In this document: positions 58,036 through 64,000 of the stretch, one piece after another
How positions within the stretch are numbered: position 1 is the stretch's first letter
Layout: every line of letters begins with the position of its first letter
Assembly (NCBI GenBank): GCA_026400435.1
Contig: JAPLOZ010000011.1
Span: 16,579-80,578, forward strand
Source: Hyphomicrobiales bacterium
Lineage (GTDB): Bacteria > Pseudomonadota > Alphaproteobacteria > Rhizobiales > Rhizobiaceae
Direction: 5' to 3'
DNA length: 64,000 bases
Program-made: the position numbers and the translations under genes
The notes under the pieces: generated by a model
The model's input: the letters and a program-made list of their open reading frames with translations, nothing else
What the model was told of the DNA's origin: nothing
Databases searched by the model: none

Positions 58036-58263
58036 CTAGTCTTCGGCCAGTCGGGCAAGTTGCTCCGTGACCGTGCCCCAGCCGCCGAAGAATCCGAGGT
58101 CGGCGTGCCGCTTCCGGTCGTCCGGACTCCTGTGCATGGCACAGGCGACATATTCGGTGCCTCCGGGATGCTCCGCGAAGGAAAAGACGCCCGTCATGAA
58201 CGGTTGGTCGGAGGGGCGCCAGCCTGCCGTCAGGGTGTCCGTTAAGACGATGCGCGCCTGAAA
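58036..58263 (-). pseudogene. C-terminal remnant of an SRPBCC/AHSA1-family protein
   Basis: The reverse strand reads FQARIVLTDTLTAGWRPSDQ, PFMTGVFSFAEHPGGTEYVA, CAMHRSPDDRKRHADLGFFG and GWGTVTEQLARLAED before the TAG at 58036. This is the last half of an activator-of-Hsp90-ATPase-like (START/Bet v 1 superfamily) protein. The N-terminal half is missing; upstream of about 58263 the similarity fades, so the gene was truncated. Confidence 0.7.
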
Positions 58264-58317
58264 GACGACGTTCCGTTGGCCGAATAGATTTCCATGTGGC
58301 TAAGTATCTTGGGTAAT

Positions 58318-58339
58318 CACTTAGCGCAGCAGCTAAGTG
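58318..58339. repeat. Inverted repeat CACTTAGC/GCTAAGTG
   Basis: Perfect 8-bp arms at 58318-58325 and 58332-58339 around GCAGCA, with another GCTAAGT half-site at about 58309-58315. It lies beside the SRPBCC remnant. Such proteins often follow an ArsR regulator, so this may be the orphaned operator of a lost regulator gene, or a hairpin. Confidence 0.4.
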
Positions 58340-58369
58340 TACGAATCGGCGACACCTGATGATATGCGT

Positions 58370-58389
58370 ACCGTACCGTACGGTACGGT
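58370..58389. promoter_or_regulatory. 20-bp perfect palindrome upstream of ilvD
   Basis: ACCGTACCGTACGGTACGGT is completely self-complementary and contains four ACCGT/ACGGT units. The form is typical of TetR-family operators. It lies 88 bp upstream of the ilvD start. The TetR gene at 60350-60994 has a different palindrome at its own start, so the cognate regulator is not obvious. Confidence 0.6.
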
Positions 58390-58477
58390 TTGCTGTTGCC
58401 GGACACGCGCTTTCGTATTATTTACAGCTCCAACGGCCCCATATGATTGCACGCCGACGCATCCGAGGACACGATCC

Positions 58478-60316
58478 ATGCCCGTCTATCGTTCACGCAC
58501 CACCACCCATGGCCGCAACATGGCCGGCGCGCGCGGCCTGTGGCGCGCCACTGGCATGAAGGACGGCGATTTCGGCAAGCCGATCATCGCCGTGGTCAAC
58601 TCCTTCACGCAGTTCGTGCCGGGCCACGTCCACCTCAAGGATCTCGGCCAGCTCGTGGCGCGCGAGATCGAGGCCGCCGGCGGCGTCGCCAAAGAGTTCA
58701 ACACCATCGCCGTCGACGACGGCATCGCCATGGGCCATGACGGGATGCTCTATTCGCTGCCGTCGCGGGAGGTCATCTCCGATGCCGTCGAGTACATGGT
58801 CAACGGCCATTGCGCCGACGCCATGGTCTGCATCTCCAACTGCGACAAGATCACGCCCGGCATGCTCAACGCCGCCATGCGTCTCAACATACCCGCCGTC
58901 TTCGTCTCGGGTGGGCCGATGGAGGCCGGCAAGGCGCTGGTCAAGGGCAAGCTCCAGGCGCTCGACCTCGTCGACGCCATGGTGATGGCCGCCGACGATC
59001 ACTACACCGACGCCGAGATCGCCACCGTCGAGGAAGCGGCCTGTCCGACCTGCGGCTCATGCTCGGGCATGTTCACGGCCAATTCTATGAACTGCCTGAC
59101 TGAGGCGCTTGGCCTGTCGTTGCCCGGCAACGGCTCGACGCTCGCCACCCATTCCGACCGCAAGCGGCTCTTCGTCGAGGCCGGTCATCTAATCGTCGAT
59201 CTCGCGCGCCGCTACTACGAGCAGGACGACGCCAGCGCGCTGCCCCGTTCGATCGCCACCAAGAAGGCGTTCGAGAACGCCATGGCGCTCGACATCGCGA
59301 TGGGCGGCTCCACCAACACGGTGCTGCACATCCTCGCCGCAGCCTATGAGGGCGGGGTCGATTTCACGCTCGACGACATCAACGAGCTGTCGCGCCGCGT
59401 GCCGGTGCTCTGCAAGGTGGCGCCCGCCAAGAACGACGTCCACATGGAGGACGTGCATCGCGCCGGCGGCATCATGGCGATCCTCGGCCAGCTCGACCGC
59501 GCCGGCCTCATCAACCGCGACGAGCCGACCGTACACGCCGTCACAATCGGCGACGCGCTCGACCAGTGGGACATCTCGCGCACCAACTCAGACAACGTGC
59601 GCAACTTCTTCATGGCGGCGCCCGGCGGCGTGCGCACCACGCAGGCGTTTTCGCAGTCCAACCGCTGGACCGAGCTCGACCTCGACCGCAAGGGCGGCGT
59701 CATCCGCTCGGCCGAGAATCCGTTCTCCAGGGATGGCGGTCTCGCCGTTCTCAAGGGCAACATCGCGCCCGACGGCTGCGTGGTGAAGACGGCGGGAGTC
59801 GACGATGCCAACCTGGTGTTCACCGGTCCGGCGGTCGTCTTCGAAAGCCAGGACGCGGCGGTGAAGGGCATCCTCTCCAACGACGTAAAGGCCGGCGATG
59901 TCGTCGTCATCCGCTACGAGGGTCCGAAGGGCGGGCCGGGCATGCAGGAAATGCTCTACCCGACCAGCTATTTGAAGTCGAAGGGCCTCGGCAAAGTCTG
60001 CGCGCTGCTGACCGACGGGCGGTTCTCGGGCGGCACGTCCGGTCTCTCCATCGGCCACGTCTCTCCAGAGGCAGCGCTCGGCGGAACCATCGGCCTGGTG
60101 CGCCAGGGCGACATCATCGAGATCGACATCCCCAAGCGCATCATCAATCTCGTCGTCGACAAGGCGACGCTCGAAGCGCGTCGCGCCGAGCAGGATGCCA
60201 AGGGCTGGAAGCCGGTCGAGAAGCGCAGGCGCAACGTCACCACCGCGCTGCGCGCCTATGCCGCCTTCGCCACCAGCGCGGACAAGGGCGCGGTGCGCGT
60301 GGTGCCGCAGGAATAG
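58478..60316 (+). CDS. ilvD: Dihydroxy-acid dehydratase
   Basis: A 612-residue enzyme from the ATG at 58478 (GAGGA 8 nt upstream). It has the iron-sulfur cluster cysteines in [10 protein letters not shown] and [19 protein letters not shown], the [16 protein letters not shown] start, [14 protein letters not shown], and the C-terminal [20 protein letters not shown]. It catalyses the third common step of valine and isoleucine synthesis. Length and motifs are those of the 610-620-residue proteobacterial form. Confidence 0.96.
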   Translation: MPVYRSRTTTHGRNMAGARGLWRATGMKDGDFGKPIIAVVNSFTQFVPGHVHLKDLGQLVAREIEAAGGVAKEFNTIAVDDGIAMGHDGMLYSLPSREVISDAVEYMVNGHCADAMVCISNCDKITPGMLNAAMRLNIPAVFVSGGPMEAGKALVKGKLQALDLVDAMVMAADDHYTDAEIATVEEAACPTCGSCSGMFTANSMNCLTEALGLSLPGNGSTLATHSDRKRLFVEAGHLIVDLARRYYEQDDASALPRSIATKKAFENAMALDIAMGGSTNTVLHILAAAYEGGVDFTLDDINELSRRVPVLCKVAPAKNDVHMEDVHRAGGIMAILGQLDRAGLINRDEPTVHAVTIGDALDQWDISRTNSDNVRNFFMAAPGGVRTTQAFSQSNRWTELDLDRKGGVIRSAENPFSRDGGLAVLKGNIAPDGCVVKTAGVDDANLVFTGPAVVFESQDAAVKGILSNDVKAGDVVVIRYEGPKGGPGMQEMLYPTSYLKSKGLGKVCALLTDGRFSGGTSGLSIGHVSPEAALGGTIGLVRQGDIIEIDIPKRIINLVVDKATLEARRAEQDAKGWKPVEKRRRNVTTALRAYAAFATSADKGAVRVVPQE

Positions 60317-60349
60317 CGCAGGCCGCGTCGCTCGGGTCGTGCCGGCTGA

Positions 60350-60994
60350 CTACCGGCCGGTTCCCCTGCCAACGCTGTAGGATTGCAGATACGCCGTCAG
60401 AAGCCTGATGAGCTGGTCCTGCAGGTCATCCTGGAAGCCTGCCGGCGCCTCCCCTTTGAGCAGCAGTCTCACGGGTCCGGCCAGCGCGCTGAAGGCAACC
60501 GCGCTGGTCATGACGGGATCGTCGAACCGTGCGTCGGGCGCGCTCGCCAGCAGGGCCGACATAGCCGCTACGATGCGCGCCTGCATTTTGGCGGCGAGGT
60601 CGCCGCCGCCTCGTCCTTCGGCCACGCCATAGAGCGCTTTCGATCCTTCGGGGTCGCCCAGCTTGACCCTTAGAAAGCCGATTACGAGACCCGAAGCCAG
60701 CGACGCCAGGGGCATGCCTTCGAGGTCGTGGCAGGCCCGCTCGACCGCATCGGCAACAGCGTCGAGATGCTTCTCCAGGACTGCGGCCAGCAGGGCGTCG
60801 CGGTTGGGATAGTACTGGTAGAGGCTGCCGACCGACATTCCGGCCCGCTCGGCGACGCGAGTTGTCGTGCAGCGGTCCAGCCCGTCCTTGATCAAAACCT
60901 GAATGGCGGCGGCGTGCAACGTCGCGACAGTCGTGGCCGAGCGCTCCTGGATAGGGGCTTTCCTGGGTTTCAGGGTTGCTGCGATGGCGCTCAT
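60350..60994 (-). CDS. TetR/AcrR family transcriptional regulator
   Basis: 214 residues from the ATG at 60994; upstream in-frame codons exist. The HTH is at about residues 16-62 (TTVATLHAAAIQVLIKDGLD, RVAERAGMSVGSLYQYYPNR). The C-terminal ligand domain is unspecific. It is divergent from an aldo/keto reductase gene and a TGGAAT/ATTCCA repeat covers its start codon, suggesting autoregulation and control of the reductase. Confidence 0.87.
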   Translation of the reverse strand: MSAIAATLKPRKAPIQERSATTVATLHAAAIQVLIKDGLDRCTTTRVAERAGMSVGSLYQYYPNRDALLAAVLEKHLDAVADAVERACHDLEGMPLASLASGLVIGFLRVKLGDPEGSKALYGVAEGRGGGDLAAKMQARIVAAMSALLASAPDARFDDPVMTSAVAFSALAGPVRLLLKGEAPAGFQDDLQDQLIRLLTAYLQSYSVGRGTGR

Positions 60995-61009
60995 GGAATG
61001 CGAATTCCA
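60994..61009. promoter_or_regulatory. Palindrome at the TetR start codon
   Basis: TGGAAT-GCGA-ATTCCA, with perfect 6-bp arms, overlaps the start codon of the TetR gene and precedes the divergent reductase gene by 57 bp. The location and symmetry fit a TetR operator. Confidence 0.5.
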
Positions 61010-61065
61010 AAGTGAAGGATTCTTCAGATATGCTTTCGGCACACATCAGGCAAGGAAAGATCACA

Positions 61066-61932
61066 ATGCCCAACTTGGAAAAAGCCGGCACGTTCGTGCT
61101 TGGAGACCGTCCGGTGAAGCGCCTCGGCTACGGCGCCATGCAGCTCGCCGGCCCAGGCGTGTTTGGTCCGCCGCGCGACCGTGACGCGGCGCTGGCCGTG
61201 CTGCGGGAAGCCGTCGCGTCGGGCGTCAACCACATCGATACCAGCGACTACTACGGGCCGCATGTCACCAACCAGATTATCCGCGAGGCGCTGCATCCTT
61301 ACCCCGACGATCTGGTCATCGTGACCAAGATCGGCGGCCGGCGCGGCGCTGACGGGTCGTGGCTGCCCGCCCAATCCGCGAAACAACTGACCGAGGCCGT
61401 GCATGACAATCTGCGCAATCTCGGGCTGGACGTGCTTGAGGTCGTCAACATGAGAATCATGGGCGACGGGCTCGACCCGTCCGAGGGATCGATCGAGCCG
61501 CAGCTTTCGGCCGTGGCGGACCTGCAGCGGCAGGGCCTGGTGGGTCACATCGGCCTGAGCAACGTCACGTCGGCGCAGTTCGCACAGGCGCGCGGCATCG
61601 CCAGCATCGTCTGTGTGCAGAACCACTACAATCTCGCGCATCGCGGCGACGATCCGCTGATCGACCAACTTGCCCGGGAGCAGATCCCCTACGTTCCTTT
61701 CTTCCCGCTCGGCGGCTTCAGCCCGCTGCAATCGTCGACGCTTTCCAAAGTCGCTCAGCGCCTTGGCGTAACGGCCTTGCAGGTCGCGCTGGCATGGCTG
61801 CTTCGCCGGGCGCCGAATGTGCTGCTTATCCCCGGGACCTCATCCGTGGCGCACCTGCGGGAAAATCTCATGGTCGCCGAACTCGTCCTTCCTGACGATG
61901 CGGTTTCCGAACTCGACGGCATCGCCGGGTAG
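61066..61932 (+). CDS. Aldo/keto reductase
   Basis: A 288-residue TIM-barrel oxidoreductase from the ATG at 61066 (AAGGAAAG upstream). It has LGYGAMQLAGPGVFG, the catalytic Asp/Tyr pair in NHIDTSDYYGPHVTN, the Lys in VTKIGGRRG, GHIGLSNVTSAQ and the NADPH-binding end LIPGTSSVAHLRENL. It resembles the YdbC/pyridoxal-reductase-like branch. It reduces a carbonyl with NADPH; the divergent TetR protein probably controls it. Confidence 0.9.
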   Translation: MPNLEKAGTFVLGDRPVKRLGYGAMQLAGPGVFGPPRDRDAALAVLREAVASGVNHIDTSDYYGPHVTNQIIREALHPYPDDLVIVTKIGGRRGADGSWLPAQSAKQLTEAVHDNLRNLGLDVLEVVNMRIMGDGLDPSEGSIEPQLSAVADLQRQGLVGHIGLSNVTSAQFAQARGIASIVCVQNHYNLAHRGDDPLIDQLAREQIPYVPFFPLGGFSPLQSSTLSKVAQRLGVTALQVALAWLLRRAPNVLLIPGTSSVAHLRENLMVAELVLPDDAVSELDGIAG

Positions 61933-61934
61933 AG

Positions 61935-62576
61935 CTAGATCGCCTTCAGCGCGCTGGCGTGTCGGGCGAGCGATTCGATCACGTCCCACTTGCCGTCGCG
62001 CACTAGGTCGTCGGGCGCCACCCATGAGCCGCCGACGCAAACCACGTTGGGCACCGCGAGGTATTCCTCGGCGTTGAGCGCGGAGATGCCGCCGGTCGGG
62101 CAGAAGCGCGCGGCAGCCAGCGGCGAGGCAAGCGATCGCAGGAAGGTGGTGCCGCCGGCCTGTTCGGCGGGGAAGAATTTCAGGAAGTCGATGCCGGCTT
62201 CCAGAGCCACCATGATCTCGCTCGGCGTGATCGCGCCCGGCAGCAGCGGCACCTCGCTTGCGGCCGCGGCCGAGATCAGGCTGCCGGTCAGGCCGGGGCT
62301 GACGATGAACTTCGAACCCGCCTTCGCGGCCTCGTCGAACTGTTTGGGGTTCAGCACCGTGCCTGCGCCGACCACCGCATCCTCGACTTCGCCGGCGACG
62401 CGGCGGATGGCCTCAAGCGCGTCGGGCGTGCGCAGCGTGATCTCGATCAGTCGCAGCCCGCCCTTGGCCAGGGCGCGCGCCAGCGGCACGGCGGCAGCGG
62501 CGCTCTTCACCTTCAGCACCGGTATGACCGGCTGGTTGCCGAGCAGGGAAAAGAGCTTTTCGGATTTGCCAGTCAT
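61935..62576 (-). CDS. eda: KDPG/KHG aldolase
   Basis: A 213-residue class I aldolase. It shows VIPVLKV at the start, GLRLIEITLRTPDA with the catalytic Glu, VVGAGTVLN, and the Schiff-base Lys in FLKFFPAEQAGG, followed by CPTGGISALNAEEYL. It splits 2-keto-3-deoxy-6-phosphogluconate to pyruvate and glyceraldehyde-3-phosphate in the Entner-Doudoroff pathway. No edd is adjacent. Its stop lies 2 bp from the stop of the aldo/keto reductase gene. Confidence 0.94.
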   Translation of the reverse strand: MTGKSEKLFSLLGNQPVIPVLKVKSAAAAVPLARALAKGGLRLIEITLRTPDALEAIRRVAGEVEDAVVGAGTVLNPKQFDEAAKAGSKFIVSPGLTGSLISAAAASEVPLLPGAITPSEIMVALEAGIDFLKFFPAEQAGGTTFLRSLASPLAAARFCPTGGISALNAEEYLAVPNVVCVGGSWVAPDDLVRDGKWDVIESLARHASALKAI

Positions 62577-62645
62577 GCTGCACTCATTGTCTGGGAGGAT
62601 TTCAATCGGTTAACAGACGTGCGGTGACGAGTCCATGACACCGCG

Positions 62646-63548
62646 CTAGTGCACGCGCCTGCTGCCAGAAAAAAGCTTCAACGCCCAGCCCGTCAGCCTG
62701 CTCAACCAGCCCCCGAACGGCATTGCCTTGCCGATCGCGCCGCGCGTCCGAGGCCCGGCCACGCCGTCAACGGCGAGACGGTGATCGCGCTGGAATGCCC
62801 GCACGGCGACGTCGGTATCCGCGCCGAAGATCCCGTCCACCTCGACAGGATAGCCCAGCGCCGACAGCGAACGCTGCAGGTCGCGCACGGCGTCGCCGGC
62901 GGCTCCCCTGCGCAGCACGCTGATCGTCCCGCCGCTCGAAGCCTCGGCTTTCGTTGCACTGGCACTCGCTGCATGCCGGCCATACGCTGCGGCGAGCTTG
63001 GTGTGGTAGGCGTATTTCCTGAACGCCGGCCCGTTGTAGCTGCGCGCGAAAGCCTCCCAGTCGCGCTTTTCCAGCGCCTGTTTCAGCCCGGCCTTTTCGA
63101 TGTAGCGCGCCATCAGGCGTGCCTGCCCCGCCGCACCCCCCCGCGTTTCGGCGGCAAGGGCGTCGACGCTCGAAAAGCCGAGCCACGCCCAGTGTGCGCC
63201 CATCACCTGGCCGAGCCCCCAAGAGACCGATTCGTAGGCTGCCTTGCGGTCGATCGCGGCTGCCCGTTCCAGCATGCGCCAGCGCGCCGCCTGCGATGCC
63301 GGATTGGCGACCGCGCCTGCCTGCGGTGAGGCCAGCCCCGCCGCGCGCGCGATCGCCAGCTCTTCACCCGACAGGCGGCGGTCGAAATAGTGCCCCTCGA
63401 AGCGGATCAACGGCTCCTGCCTGCCATCGACCGTTGCAAAGACTGCGCCGCCGCTTTCGACTTCGGCGACGGCCAGCAGGGCGGCATGCTCGATCGCGAA
63501 CTCCCTTGCGACTTTCCGGATTTCCTCCGAGGTGGTTTGCGTGAACAT
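62646..63548 (-). CDS. Endolysin-like N-acetylmuramidase with peptidoglycan-binding domain
   Basis: 300 residues from the ATG at 63548. Residues about 25-190 match the DUF3380/N-acetylmuramidase domain: LLAVAEVESGG (probable catalytic Glu), EPLIRFEGHYFDRRLSG, ESVSWGLGQVMGAHWAWLGF and FARSYNGPAFRKYAYHTKLA. A PG_binding_1 domain follows (about 212-275; LQRSLSALGYPVEVDGIFGA). There is no signal peptide, as in phage endolysins. No other phage gene is near, so it is a domesticated lysin or a stand-alone gene. Confidence 0.83.
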   Translation of the reverse strand: MFTQTTSEEIRKVAREFAIEHAALLAVAEVESGGAVFATVDGRQEPLIRFEGHYFDRRLSGEELAIARAAGLASPQAGAVANPASQAARWRMLERAAAIDRKAAYESVSWGLGQVMGAHWAWLGFSSVDALAAETRGGAAGQARLMARYIEKAGLKQALEKRDWEAFARSYNGPAFRKYAYHTKLAAAYGRHAASASATKAEASSGGTISVLRRGAAGDAVRDLQRSLSALGYPVEVDGIFGADTDVAVRAFQRDHRLAVDGVAGPRTRGAIGKAMPFGGWLSRLTGWALKLFSGSRRVH

Positions 63549-63722
63549 GATTGGCGGCTCCCTTTCTGGCCGCAAGTGTCGCCGAGGCCGGATCGGCGTG
63601 AACCGATTTTTGCCGTTTCGGCTGGGAAGCCAGATGCTTCGAGTGCCGTTAAACATTTGAAACAATATACTTTTTCGCGGCGGTCTTGAAACCTTCGGTT
63701 CAAGGAGGTAACGCCTCGCGCC

Positions 63723-64000
63723 ATGAATTCATCCACGCCTGCCTTCCGCGTCGCGGCGCTCTACCGTTTCGCGCGCCTCGACCGCCACGAGGAGTTGCAC
63801 GCGCCGCTCGCTGCCTTCTGCTGCGCGCGCGGCATCAAGGGTACGCTGCTGCTCGCCCGCGAGGGCATCAACGGCACTGTCGCCGGCAGTGCCGAGGCAA
63901 TCGCCGAACTCGTCGCGCATCTCGACTCCATGCCGGAGTTCGCCGGATTGGACGTCAAGTATAGCGAAGCCGACGCCATGCCCTTCCACCGCATGAAGGT
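63723..64000 (+). CDS. trhO: tRNA uridine(34) hydroxylase TrhO (YceA), N-terminal part
   Basis: From the ATG at 63723 the frame runs off the right edge after about 92 residues: FRVAALYRFARLDRHEELHA, CCARGIKGTLLLAREGINGT and FAGLDVKYSEADAMPFHRMK. This N-terminal acylphosphatase-like part, with the GTLLLAxEGINGT motif, is specific for the TrhO/YceA rhodanese family that hydroxylates U34 of some tRNAs. An AAGGAGGTAA stands rather far (about 12 nt) upstream of the chosen ATG. Confidence 0.88.
   Translation, partial: MNSSTPAFRVAALYRFARLDRHEELHAPLAAFCCARGIKGTLLLAREGINGTVAGSAEAIAELVAHLDSMPEFAGLDVKYSEADAMPFHRMK

Overview
The window looks like a chromosomal segment of a high-GC alphaproteobacterium of the Hyphomicrobiales (Rhizobiales), most like Mesorhizobium or another Phyllobacteriaceae member. 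The reasons are the cpdR / N-formylglutamate amidohydrolase / tRNA-Val cluster, gltBD, a DUF982 protein, an Omp10-like lipoprotein next to hemH, homospermidine synthase, RpoH/ROSE-type control of a small heat-shock gene, and TTAACCAT (CtrA-type) motifs. I see no rRNA, insertion sequence, phage block, CRISPR array or replication origin. Both edges cut genes: an iron-type alcohol dehydrogenase on the left and a TrhO-like gene on the right.

Layout. (1) 1-7678: a leftward group (N-formylglutamate amidohydrolase-like enzyme, APC permease, glutamine-synthetase-like ligase, aldehyde dehydrogenase, Fe-alcohol dehydrogenase) with a divergent RpiR regulator. Together they suggest import of an amine or amino alcohol, gamma-glutamylation, two oxidations and hydrolytic release of glutamate. 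A toxin-antitoxin cassette with an unusual antitoxin sits inside it. (2) 7868-12614: an RND efflux pair and a SET-domain protein. (3) 12624-13669: a DUF982 protein and a deletion scar joining two decapitated genes. (4) 13976-25661: acyl-CoA ligase, thiolase, TetR regulator and SDR, then a ribose-type ABC importer with two permeases, one fused to an SMP-30-like propeller, plus a second propeller protein.

(5) 25687-31432: a cupin, a secreted Cys-rich protein, tRNA-Val, cpdR, a second N-formylglutamate amidohydrolase, a predicted small RNA, hisN-like phosphatase, a lysophospholipase-like hydrolase and an Hsp20 gene behind an RpoH-type promoter and a ROSE-like thermometer. (6) 31491-39097: threonine aldolase and glutamate synthase (gltB, gltD). 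(7) 39103-48635: cell-envelope genes (degenerate SGNH protein, lytic transglycosylase, beta-barrel protein, arabinose-5-phosphate isomerase, NfeD/slipin pair) and an FAD oxidoreductase. (8) 48816-57931: a zinc alcohol dehydrogenase with a damaged structural-zinc cluster, a small monooxygenase-fold protein, ferrochelatase, a LysM-tailed 5'-nucleotidase, a lipoprotein, homospermidine synthase, and a LacI regulator facing a two-gene operon with two matching palindromes. (9) 57932-64000: an SRPBCC remnant, a 20-bp perfect palindrome, ilvD, a TetR/aldo-keto reductase divergent pair, eda, an endolysin-like muramidase and the partial trhO.

The most novel-looking items are the predicted small RNA at about 28532-28615, the DUF7662-type antitoxin fused to a VapB-like tail, the permease/SMP-30 fusion in the ABC operon, and the paired LacI operators in front of an uncharacterised MoaF-like/DUF6640-like operon. 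All functional calls come from reading the sequence and from memory of the families. No database search was run.
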